Positions 15,074 to 22,496 of a stretch of 23,646 nucleotides of DNA are shown one piece after another. A program made the translations under genes and the position numbers. The notes below the pieces were generated by a model. It did not search any database and was not told the DNA's origin. It worked only from the letters and a program-made list of their open reading frames with translations. Every line of letters begins with the position of its first letter. Position 1 is the stretch's first letter. The stretch comes from JABDGC01 sp964466595 (GTDB lineage Bacteria > Pseudomonadota > Gammaproteobacteria > DSM-16500): contig CAYXNR010000035.1 of NCBI GenBank assembly GCA_964466595.1, forward strand, positions 1-23,646, given 5' to 3'.

Positions 15074-17032
15074 ATGGATATAGTTGCCAATCCAAAGCAT
15101 ATCTCGATAGAAGAAAAAAACCAGATCGAGAAACAAGTTCAAATTGATCTGGTTAATCATCTCTACGAGGGCTGTCTGCCCGGCACCTTTAGTGGCCTGG
15201 TAGGCAGCACTGCGCTTTTTCTCGATTACTACGGTTATACACCCAAATCTTTGCTGATCGGCTGGTATGTTATTTTCAACCTAGCCATGGTTGTTTTAAC
15301 CTCTCTGTATTTCATCTATCTTAAAAGACGTTATGTCTTGAGTTATGATGGCTGGGAAAATCTCTATTCTATGGTGATGATGGTCTGTGCCTTCCTCTGG
15401 GTTCCTTGTATCTATTTGCTGCCTGAAGCCTTAACCAGACAAATGATCGGCTTAGTCGGTCTTTTTATCGTCACCAATGGCTATGCCACCGGAACCATTG
15501 GGCAATTTCAATTATGTCTGAAAACCCTCACCATCATCTTTCTTCCTCTCATTGCCTGGTGTTTCTATCAGGGTGGAATTCTTTACAATGTGATTGCTGC
15601 CTATTGTATTACCTATTATATCTTTCTGCTTGGCGCTAACAGACGTAGTACCTTGTGGTTCATTGATTCTCTGAAATTAAAGTTGGAAAACACCCTAGTC
15701 AGCTATCAAGCTAATCATGATCTGCTAACTAACTTACCCAATCAACGCTTATTGCCCCGTTATATTGAATCTGCCATCAATCTCATTAAAAATACGGAAG
15801 ATATTTTTGCTCTCGCTTCTTTTTCCTTGAATCGTATGGAAATGCTCAATGACGGTTTTGGCCATCATGCAGGTAATGCTATCATCCAAATTGTGACCGA
15901 GCGCTTAAAAGCTTTCAGTGAACAGGCTAGCAAAACTGGCACAAAATATTTGCTCACCATCTCGCGCAAAGATACCTTTAATATTCTGATCTTACCCTTG
16001 CATATCAAAGATGCCGAAGAAAAAATCAAAGCACTTTTTTCTATCTTAGATGAGCCTTTCTATCTCGAAAAGAAAGGCATTAAAATGACAGCCAGTATTG
16101 GCATCAGTCTTGCGCCCCGCGATGGGGAAGATGCGGCTACCTTGCTTGTCAATGCCGATGCCGCCATGCTGCAGGCCAAGCAATTTGGTGGCAATCACTT
16201 GGAATTTTATCGCTCTGAAATTAATGCTCAGCACCCCAAGCAATTGGAATTAGAAACCGATTTACATAAGGCTTTGCAGAATAATGAATTCCTACTAAAC
16301 TATCAACCGCTTGTTGAAGCTAAAAGCGGAAAAATTGCCGGCATGGAGGCACTGATTCGCTGGAACCATCCTACCCATGGTTTTATTTCCCCAGCTAGTT
16401 TTATACCGCTCGCAGAAGAAACCGGGCTCATCGTACCCATAGGAGAATGGGTCTTACGCGAAGCCTGCCGACAAGTCCGTCGCTGGCATGAGATGGGTTT
16501 TACCTCGCTACGGGTAGCGGTTAACCTCGCTGAAAAACAGCTCCGGCAAAAAAATATAATCGGCATCATTGAAGGCATTTTGCAAGAAACCGGCTTTAGT
16601 CGGAGCTGTCTTGAGATTGAAATTACTGAAACGGCTATCCTAGATGAAACCCTCGTCCATCTTATTAAACAACTGAAAGAAATCGGCTTGAGTTTATCGG
16701 TCGATGATTTTGGAACAGGCTATTCTGGCCTCAGCTATTTAAAACGTTTTTCGATCGATAAATTAAAAATTGACCAATCTTTTGTCAGAGATATTCCCGG
16801 AAATACGGATAGTATCACCATCGTTTCCGCTATCATTGCCATGACCAAAGAAATGAAAGTGAAAACGGTGGCTGAAGGCGTAGAAAATGAGGAACAATTA
16901 GCTTTCCTGAAATCCAAGGGCTGCGACTATATTCAAGGCTATTATTTTTCTAAACCCTTAAACGCCGAACTATTTACCCAACTCTTATTAAAAAGCAAAG
17001 ACCTTTCAGCAAGTCCCGCTAAAATAGTGTAA
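15074..17032 (+). CDS. Membrane-anchored EAL phosphodiesterase with degenerate GGDEF domain
   Basis: A 652-residue protein. The N-terminal ~190 residues form about six membrane helices (e.g. 61-83, 98-116, 122-138, 150-166, 170-187), a MASE-like sensor region I cannot name. A GGDEF fold (~210-380) follows, with the signature replaced by RKDTF (~299-302 region) and no RxxD, so it is not a cyclase. The EAL domain (~390-640) has a full catalytic set: EAL (425-427), Asn484, Glu516, Asp544-Asp545 in DDFGTG, Lys565, Glu601 and Gln621, so c-di-GMP hydrolysis is expected. No strong ribosome binding site precedes the ATG at 15074; it starts 12 nt after the decarboxylase fusion and may depend on translational coupling. 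FadL-like gene follows 42 nt later. Confidence 0.92.
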   Translation: MDIVANPKHISIEEKNQIEKQVQIDLVNHLYEGCLPGTFSGLVGSTALFLDYYGYTPKSLLIGWYVIFNLAMVVLTSLYFIYLKRRYVLSYDGWENLYSMVMMVCAFLWVPCIYLLPEALTRQMIGLVGLFIVTNGYATGTIGQFQLCLKTLTIIFLPLIAWCFYQGGILYNVIAAYCITYYIFLLGANRRSTLWFIDSLKLKLENTLVSYQANHDLLTNLPNQRLLPRYIESAINLIKNTEDIFALASFSLNRMEMLNDGFGHHAGNAIIQIVTERLKAFSEQASKTGTKYLLTISRKDTFNILILPLHIKDAEEKIKALFSILDEPFYLEKKGIKMTASIGISLAPRDGEDAATLLVNADAAMLQAKQFGGNHLEFYRSEINAQHPKQLELETDLHKALQNNEFLLNYQPLVEAKSGKIAGMEALIRWNHPTHGFISPASFIPLAEETGLIVPIGEWVLREACRQVRRWHEMGFTSLRVAVNLAEKQLRQKNIIGIIEGILQETGFSRSCLEIEITETAILDETLVHLIKQLKEIGLSLSVDDFGTGYSGLSYLKRFSIDKLKIDQSFVRDIPGNTDSITIVSAIIAMTKEMKVKTVAEGVENEEQLAFLKSKGCDYIQGYYFSKPLNAELFTQLLLKSKDLSASPAKIV

Positions 17033-17074
17033 AATAATTGAAGGAAAATAAACTGCTAAGGAGACAGGGACGCT

Positions 17075-18370
17075 ATGAAAGGATTCATTCAAAAATTATT
17101 GCAATTGAGTTCACTCGGCCTACTTGCTGCAGCCTCCTCCTCAGGTTTTGCTGCTGGCTATAAAATGGAATTTCAAAGCGCCTCGGTTTTAGCAGACTCT
17201 GGCGAGGCCGCTGTCGTCGAAGATGCCGGTACCAACTGGTTTAACTCGGCGGGTTTGGTCTATGTGCCCCATCAGGTCGTTGGCTCTCTCATTGACTTGA
17301 TGACGAGAACCACCTTCACGGGTTCTTTAAATGCACCAAACGCTCTTTTTGCAGGTAGCTTTAATGCCAATGGCAGCGCTCATTCTTTTCATAGTACCCT
17401 CCTGCCAGCCCTTCATTATGCCCTTCCTTTTAAAGATCGTTTTGCCGTAGGCTTAAGTATTGTCCCAGCTTGGGGGCTTGCTGAAGATTATGGCCGCAGT
17501 TCTTTTGTTCGCTATCAACTCACGCGGGTTTATACCAAATCAATTGATGTCGCACCCAGTATTGCTATCAAAATTAATAAGCAATGGTCCGTGGGTGTTG
17601 GTCCCGATTTTAATTATCTTTCTCTTCAAAGCCGCTTCGATGGTAACTTGGCTTATCCGCTTGTCAATGATGCAGTCTCTCGAATCTCTGCCGATGATTG
17701 GAATACGGGCTGGCATGCCGGTCTTTTATACCGTCTGAGTGAGGCCACTCGCTTTGGTCTGAATTATCGCTCTAAGATTGTGATGCATTTGACAGGCACC
17801 AGTGGGCTTTTTGGTGTCGGTTTTGCTACGCCCGAAACGAATGCTTTCACTTTTAATTGGGTCTTACCGCCGATTACAACGCTTTCAGCTTATCATGACT
17901 TATCGCCTTGTTGGGCACTCATGGGTACCATTTCCTATGATCAATGGAGTACCCTTCGCAGCTATAGTATACAAAATTATATGTCAGCTACGGGTCCAAC
18001 ACCTGTTTCACTGCCGCAAGGTTTTCGTAACACCTTTGATTTAGGGATAGGCGCACATTATCGTCTCAATGAAAAATGGCTGCTGCGTGGTAATCTGAAA
18101 TATGAACCCACCCCAACGGGCGATCTTCATCGCGATATTAACTTTCCGGATGCTGATAAACTCGGCGTGCAAATTGGCGGACGCTATCAGTTCACGAAAT
18201 GTTTAGCTGTGGACTTTCTGTATGGACATGTATTTACGAAATCAGTACCTATCAGACCCCAAATGGCTGTGTATCCAGGGACGACCACACCGATCACGGG
18301 TGTGACGATCAATGGCCACAGTACAACCAGTATTGATTTGATCGGCGCTCAGTTAGTGTGGAATATTTAG
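17075..18370 (+). CDS. FadL/OmpP1-family outer membrane protein
   Basis: A 431-residue outer membrane beta-barrel for long-chain fatty acids or other hydrophobic compounds. A signal peptide is clear: MKGFIQKLLQ, a hydrophobic core, and cleavage near SGFAA/GYK (residue ~27). The mature start with an N-terminal plug is FadL-like, including GTNWFNSAGL (52-61), the counterpart of the family NPA motif region. Alternating beta-strand patterns continue to a C-terminal aromatic-hydrophobic strand (IDLIGAQLVWNI). AAGGAG lies 11 nt before the ATG. It follows the EAL gene by 42 nt and probably shares its transcript. Transported substrate is not evident. Confidence 0.9.
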   Translation: MKGFIQKLLQLSSLGLLAAASSSGFAAGYKMEFQSASVLADSGEAAVVEDAGTNWFNSAGLVYVPHQVVGSLIDLMTRTTFTGSLNAPNALFAGSFNANGSAHSFHSTLLPALHYALPFKDRFAVGLSIVPAWGLAEDYGRSSFVRYQLTRVYTKSIDVAPSIAIKINKQWSVGVGPDFNYLSLQSRFDGNLAYPLVNDAVSRISADDWNTGWHAGLLYRLSEATRFGLNYRSKIVMHLTGTSGLFGVGFATPETNAFTFNWVLPPITTLSAYHDLSPCWALMGTISYDQWSTLRSYSIQNYMSATGPTPVSLPQGFRNTFDLGIGAHYRLNEKWLLRGNLKYEPTPTGDLHRDINFPDADKLGVQIGGRYQFTKCLAVDFLYGHVFTKSVPIRPQMAVYPGTTTPITGVTINGHSTTSIDLIGAQLVWNI

Positions 18371-18386
18371 AGCGTATCTGAATAAA

Positions 18387-18416
18387 GAAGCTGTCTTGCC
18401 CTTGGTTGACAGCTTC
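18387..18416. terminator. Bidirectional terminator between FadL and CPBP genes
   Basis: GAAGCTGTC (18387-18395) and GACAGCTTC (18408-18416) form a perfect 9-bp stem with a 12-nt loop between two convergent genes. On the minus strand the stem runs straight into TTTATT, and its first base belongs to the CPBP stop codon, so it suits that gene best. Confidence 0.65.
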
Positions 18417-19309
18417 TAATACACGCTTGCTAAAGCCGGATAAGTGAAAAAGATAAAATGCACTAGATTTAAGCCAAAATGCATCGCAATGCTTGCCTCA
18501 ATTCTTTTGGTTTGCTGATACAGCCAACCATAACCCAAGCCCGCCATCATCGCTAAAAATACATATTTTTTGCCGCCGCTATAATGAGCAAGACCAAATA
18601 ACACAGAAGCAATAATCAGAGCAGCAGCAGCTCCTCCCTTCACTTTTTGTAATTTGAATTGCTGAGTTAATTTTTTTTGGATAAACCCGCGAAATAAGGC
18701 CTCTTCAGCTACGCAAGTCAGTAAGAGATTAGTGAGCACCCAAATCAGAATATTACTCGATAACTTCGGTTCAAAACGTATAAAATTTAAAATAAAGGCG
18801 AGGATCATCATCAGCAAAATAAAGATTAAAATGGGTTGCCAGATTTTTTTCGCTAGGAGAAGCGCCTGTTTTCGATTTGACAGTAAAGCCGGACCAAAAC
18901 CCAGGATAAAAATACCAACCAAGGCCTTATCGATATTGAGGTATAAATTATAGGGCAGTGCATCCGTTGTAAAATAGACATGATCTAAGACCATTAAGGC
19001 ATTAAAACCAGGAAGCTGATGACTGATTAAACCGAGACTTAAAAAAAGGACGCCTACTGTAGCAATAAAACGTTGGTCAGGATCGGTTTTTTTAGCTTGG
19101 CTATAAAAAGCCGCTACAGCAAACAAAACAATTGGTATAAGAGCGCTCCATTCCAATTGCCCACTGATTAGACCAAAACAAAGGGCTAAAAATAAGCTGG
19201 TGGCCCAATTCGGCGTTTTGCGCTTCCCGGGGTACCAAAGCAGCACAACACTTAAATAGAGAAAGCCATAGCAAAGAGAAATGCCAGGATAGCTCAGAAT
19301 CCAAATCAT
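18416..19309 (-). CDS. CPBP-family intramembrane metalloprotease
   Basis: A 297-residue polytopic inner-membrane protein of the CPBP (CAAX protease/bacteriocin-processing, Abi) family. The three active-site motifs are present: EEALFR (202-207, Glu202-Glu203 and Arg207), FGLAH (238-242, His242) and HFGLN (277-281, His277 and Asn281). There are 7-8 membrane helices, the N-terminal half being unlike other families I know. I chose ATG at 19309, because AAGGGAG lies 5 nt upstream; the longer frame to ATG 19345 has no ribosome binding site and its extra 12 residues are polar. Substrate unknown; relatives process prenylated proteins or give bacteriocin immunity. Convergent with the FadL gene and monocistronic. 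Confidence 0.88.
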   Translation of the reverse strand: MIWILSYPGISLCYGFLYLSVVLLWYPGKRKTPNWATSLFLALCFGLISGQLEWSALIPIVLFAVAAFYSQAKKTDPDQRFIATVGVLFLSLGLISHQLPGFNALMVLDHVYFTTDALPYNLYLNIDKALVGIFILGFGPALLSNRKQALLLAKKIWQPILIFILLMMILAFILNFIRFEPKLSSNILIWVLTNLLLTCVAEEALFRGFIQKKLTQQFKLQKVKGGAAAALIIASVLFGLAHYSGGKKYVFLAMMAGLGYGWLYQQTKRIEASIAMHFGLNLVHFIFFTYPALASVY

Positions 19310-19355
19310 GCCTGCTCCCTTACACCTATTCATCCATGCTAGCATGTCGGTTTAA

Positions 19356-19444
19356 CTTGAATCTAGCGCTTTGTTATCCTTGAATCTAGCGCTTTGTCAT
19401 CCTTGAATCTAGCGCTTTATCATCCTGAGCGCAGCGAAGGATCT
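19356..19444. repeat. Three 23-bp tandem repeats followed by a dispersed GAGCGCAGCGAAGGATCT repeat
   Basis: Units at 19356-19378, 19379-19401 and 19402-19424 read CTTGAATCTAGCGCTTTGTC with small changes, then ATC or similar. The last runs into TCATCCTGAGCGCAGCGAAG (19420-19439) continuing GATCT, a dispersed intergenic repeat seen in many bacterial genomes. The gap 19346-19564 holds no gene. Confidence 0.85.
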
Positions 19445-19493
19445 CATTCCTGCAAAATAACTACGACAAAACAAACAATTGCTAAAAATTAAA

Positions 19494-19512
19494 GCAATAT
19501 AAAAAATATTGC
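19494..19512 (-). terminator. Possible terminator after the first Q-rich gene
   Basis: GCAATAT and ATATTGC (19494-19500 and 19506-19512) make a 7-bp AT-rich stem. On the minus strand it is followed by TTTAATTTTT. It lies about 50 nt after the gene's stop. The stem is weak. Confidence 0.35.
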
Positions 19513-19564
19513 CCATCCATCCACCACCTTAAAAACAGTGTTTTCTCCCGTGGTCATTGCACCA

Positions 19565-20521
19565 CTATATACGTCTTTGTCTCTTTGCAGATGCCTCATC
19601 CCAGTATTGAGGATCTAAGAAACTTTCAACTACTGCTTTCTCTTCTCGCTGCGCTTGTTGAACTTGGCGTTGGTGAGCTTGTAGCAATCGATAAGCTTGA
19701 TATGCTTGTTGCTGTCTTCGAGCTTGTAGCTCCGCTTGTTGCGCTTGATTAGCTTCCTGCACTTGCTGAGCTAGTATGCGATCTACGTATTTCACCCATA
19801 AATTCAGTCGATCCTCTAATTCAGGCGTCAAAGAAGGATTAGACTGCAATGAAGCCAATTCATGCATCAATACAGGACATTCACCCATACATCGATTCAA
19901 ATCAACCAAAAATTTACTTAGCCGATTTGCCTCTTGCGGTTGAAGTTCATTAGAATTGATCTTGCTCATTAACTGGGTTGCTATTTGAGTGATATGGTTT
20001 ATTTTTTTCGCGACAGCTACAAATGGATCTGCTATCTCATTTGCAAGTGGTGTACTGGAAGCTGGCTGCTCATTTGCAGGCATTGCGCTTGACCCTAACT
20101 CCGCCGGTACAGCAGCTGCACTTGAGACTGACTGCTCATTTGCAAGTGGCGCACTGGAAGCTGGCTGCTCATTTACAGGCATTGCGCTTGACCCTAACTC
20201 CGCCGGTACAGCAGCTGCACTTGAGACTGACTGCTCATTTGCAGCCGCTCCGCTTGAAGCTGGTAATTCCTTGTTTAAAGATTCATTTTGCCATTTTTTT
20301 CTCTCGTTTAAAGCTTCATCTTTCCATTTTTTTCTTAATAAGCGCATTTTATATGCACCTAAGGTAATCGTACCAAGACCCCCATGCTCCACAAGCTCTC
20401 CTGTATTCTCATCCACCATTTGCCTTTGCTTCTCCCTAAAGTTCACCCTTGAGGCGGTCTGATTGTGCTTTTTAGGCTCGCTATCATGCTTTAACACTTC
20501 TTTTCTTTTTCTGTTTAACAT
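19565..20521 (-). CDS. Q/A-rich coiled-coil protein, paralogue 1 (candidate effector)
   Basis: A 318-residue protein of no named family. Order: basic N-terminus (MLNRKRKEVLK); a motif shared with paralogue 2, DENTGELVEHGGLGTIT (38-53) followed by a basic helix to ~66; an Ala/Ser-rich linker containing a 33-residue perfect-length tandem duplication (~95-160); one helical module (160-252) beginning NEIADPF and ending YVDRILAQ; a Gln/Ala-rich coiled coil (253-297); and a basic end AKRQRRI. No signal peptide or membrane segment. ATG at 20521 is preferred: GGAG lies 6 nt upstream, whereas the ATG at 20527 abuts that site. The KRQRR end resembles a nuclear localisation signal. Secretion through a Dot/Icm system is an inference from composition and genome type. 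Confidence 0.8.
   Translation of the reverse strand: MLNRKRKEVLKHDSEPKKHNQTASRVNFREKQRQMVDENTGELVEHGGLGTITLGAYKMRLLRKKWKDEALNERKKWQNESLNKELPASSGAAANEQSVSSAAAVPAELGSSAMPVNEQPASSAPLANEQSVSSAAAVPAELGSSAMPANEQPASSTPLANEIADPFVAVAKKINHITQIATQLMSKINSNELQPQEANRLSKFLVDLNRCMGECPVLMHELASLQSNPSLTPELEDRLNLWVKYVDRILAQQVQEANQAQQAELQARRQQQAYQAYRLLQAHQRQVQQAQREEKAVVESFLDPQYWDEASAKRQRRI
20037..20235. repeat. 99-bp tandem duplication in Q-rich paralogue 1
   Basis: Two near-identical 99-bp units encode the 33-residue linker segment starting NEQSVSSAAAVPAELGSSAM. The recurring TCATTTGCA marks unit borders at 20037, 20136 and 20235, exactly 99 bp apart. Confidence 0.88.
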
Positions 20522-20564
20522 ACACATCTCCAATAATTTTAGGTTTAAAGGCTCATCAGGCAGA

Positions 20565-20590
20565 GAAACAAAGAGCTTGATCTTTGTTTC
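20565..20590. terminator. Perfect 10-bp hairpin between Q-rich paralogues 2 and 1
   Basis: GAAACAAAGA (20565-20574) and TCTTTGTTTC (20581-20590) pair perfectly around GCTTGA. It lies 16 nt after the stop of paralogue 2 and ~45 nt before the start of paralogue 1. A near-identical copy is at 22458-22483, in the equivalent place. It may end or attenuate transcription between the paralogues. Confidence 0.5.
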
Positions 20591-20605
20591 TTGCTGCTCT
20601 TGACT

Positions 20606-22414
20606 CTAGCTGCGCTTTTGTCTCTTTCCTGGTTCCTCATCTTGAGATTCTAAGAAAGCTTCAACTATTTGTTTCTCATGTTGAGCTTGGCGAGCTTGTC
20701 GCAATTGATAGGCTTGATATGCTTGATAAGCTTCCTGCTGTCTTCGAGCTTGTAGCTCCGCTTGCTGCGCTGCTTGATTAGCTTCCTGCTGTTGCCGAGC
20801 TTGTAGCTCCGCTTGCTGCGCTGCTTGATTAGCTTCCTGCTGTTGCCGAGCTAGTATGAGATTCAAGTATTTAAACCATGCATTCAGCTGATTGTATTTC
20901 ACCCATGCATTATTCAGCGGATCCTCTAACTCAGACCTCAAAGAAGGATTATGCTGCGATGAAACCAATTCATGCATCGATGCATGAAATTCGCCCAAAA
21001 ATAGTTTCCAATCACCCAAAACTGCATTTAGCCGATTGACCACTCGCGGTTGAAGTTCTTCAGAATTTATCTTGCTCATTAACTGAGTTGCTATTTGAGT
21101 TATATGGCTTATTTTTTTCGCGACAGCTATAAATGGATATGCTATCTCATTTGCAAATGGTGCACTGGACTGAGCTAGTATGCGATCTAAGTATTCCACC
21201 CATAAATTCAGCTGAGCCTCTAATTCAGGCGTCAAAGAAGGATTAAGCTGCGATGAAGCCAATTCATCCATCGATACAAGAAATTCATCCAGAAATACTT
21301 CCAAATCATCCAAAACTGAATTTAGCTGATTTGCCACTTGCAGTTGAAGTTTTTTAGAATTTATCTTGTTCGTTAACTGGGTTGCTATTTGAGTTATATG
21401 GTTTATTTTTTTCGAGACAGCCATAAATGGATATGCTATCTCATTTGCAAGTGGTGCACTGGAAGCTGGCTGCTCATTTAGAGCCACTGCCACTGCTACA
21501 ACAGGCATTGCGCTTGATCCTAACTCCGCTTTTTGCTCTTGTTGCGCTTGTTGAACTTGGCGTTGGCGAGCTTGTAGTTCCGCTTGTTGCAGTTCATAAG
21601 CTTGTTGCGCTTGATAAGCTTCTAGCTGTTGTCGAGCTTGTAGTTCCGCTTGTTGCGCTTGATAAGCTTCTAGCTGTTGTCGAGCTTGTAGTTCCGCTTG
21701 TTGCGCTTGATTAGCTTCCTGTACTTGCTGAGCTAGTATGCGATCTAAGTATTCCACCCATGCATTCAGCTGATTCTCTAATTCAGGCGTCAAAGAAGGA
21801 TTAGGCTGCGATGAAGCCAATTCATTCATCGATGCAAGAAATTCATCCATAAATTTTTTCAAATCAACCAAAACTGAATTTAGCCTATCTACCGCTCGCG
21901 GTTGAAGTTCATTAGAATTGATCTTGAGTATTAACTGCCATGATATTTGAGCTATATAGTTTAATTTTTTTGTGACAGCTACAAATGGATCTGCTATCTC
22001 ATTTGCAAGTGGTGCACTGGAAGCTGGCTGCTCATTTAGATCCTCTGCCACTGCTACAACAGCAGGCACTGCGCTTGATTCTAACTCCGCCGGTATAGCA
22101 GCTATAGCAGCTGCACTTGAGACTGGCTGCTCATTTGCAGTCGCAGCACTTGAAGCTAGTGATTTTTTGTTTAAAGCTTTTAGCTGCTCTTTTTTTCTTT
22201 TTCTAAATAGGCGCATTTCATATGCATGTCTCGTAATAGTACCAAGACCTCCACCTTCCACAGGCTCTCCTGTATTCTCATCCACCATTTTTTCTTGTCT
22301 TTTATCCCGCTTGGATTTTTTAGGCGCATTTAATTTCCTTTTAGAGCGGACGCTCACTGTCTTCTCTGGCTCATTCTCAGATTTATTTTCTAACTCTTCT
22401 TTTCTGTTTAACAT
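20606..22414 (-). CDS. Q/A-rich coiled-coil protein, paralogue 2, with three helical modules (candidate effector)
   Basis: A 602-residue protein, the largest of the family. Basic N-terminus (SKRKLNAPKKSKRDKR at 24-39), the shared DENTGEPVEGGGLGTIT motif (45-61), a basic helix (~62-80) and an Ala/Ser linker. Then come three ~92-residue modules: A 137-229, B 323-415, C 421-523, each starting ANEIA(D/Y)PF and ending near ILA(Q/R). A and B are separated by a Gln-rich coiled coil with 16-residue tandem repeats, B and C by only SSAPF. A second Gln-rich coil (524-580) has two 17-residue repeats. The end is EEPGKRQKRS, NLS-like and preceded by acidic residues. Start ATG 22414, with GGAG 6 nt upstream. 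No known enzymatic motif. Confidence 0.8.
   Translation of the reverse strand: MLNRKEELENKSENEPEKTVSVRSKRKLNAPKKSKRDKRQEKMVDENTGEPVEGGGLGTITRHAYEMRLFRKRKKEQLKALNKKSLASSAATANEQPVSSAAAIAAIPAELESSAVPAVVAVAEDLNEQPASSAPLANEIADPFVAVTKKLNYIAQISWQLILKINSNELQPRAVDRLNSVLVDLKKFMDEFLASMNELASSQPNPSLTPELENQLNAWVEYLDRILAQQVQEANQAQQAELQARQQLEAYQAQQAELQARQQLEAYQAQQAYELQQAELQARQRQVQQAQQEQKAELGSSAMPVVAVAVALNEQPASSAPLANEIAYPFMAVSKKINHITQIATQLTNKINSKKLQLQVANQLNSVLDDLEVFLDEFLVSMDELASSQLNPSLTPELEAQLNLWVEYLDRILAQSSAPFANEIAYPFIAVAKKISHITQIATQLMSKINSEELQPRVVNRLNAVLGDWKLFLGEFHASMHELVSSQHNPSLRSELEDPLNNAWVKYNQLNAWFKYLNLILARQQQEANQAAQQAELQARQQQEANQAAQQAELQARRQQEAYQAYQAYQLRQARQAQHEKQIVEAFLESQDEEPGKRQKRS
20730..20850. repeat. 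51-bp tandem repeats in Q-rich paralogue 2
   Basis: Units 20730-20780 and 20781-20831, plus a partial third to 20850, encode QQEANQAAQQAELQARQ. A related pair of 48-bp units occupies about 21604-21699 and encodes AQQAELQARQQLEAYQ. High DNA identity between units points to recent slippage or recombination. Confidence 0.88.
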
Positions 22415-22457
22415 ACATATCTCCAATCATTTTAGGTTTAAAGGCTCATCAGGCAGA

Positions 22458-22483
22458 GAAACAAAGAGCTTGATCTTTGATTC
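22458..22483. terminator. Hairpin between Q-rich paralogues 3 and 2
   Basis: GAAACAAAGA (22458-22467) and TCTTTGATTC (22474-22483) pair with one mismatch around GCTTGA. It corresponds to the perfect hairpin at 20565-20590 and lies 13 nt after the stop of paralogue 3. Confidence 0.45.
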
Positions 22484-22496
22484 TCTGCTCTTGACT

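Noticed and set aside
19989..20462. Long plus-strand open frames opposite the Q-rich genes (also 21427-21714, 21972-22523, 22574-22852)
   Set aside because: They are antisense to well-supported repeat genes and arise because Gln, Ala and Glu codons lack stop complements; no ribosome binding sites, and the products are low-complexity Leu/Val/Ala/Ser strings.
20606..22414. Prion-like or eukaryotic polyQ origin by recent transfer
   Set aside because: The Gln-rich parts are regular QQAELQAR-type heptad-like coils with Ala and Glu, not pure polyQ/N, and bacterial-type ribosome binding sites and codon use match the neighbours.
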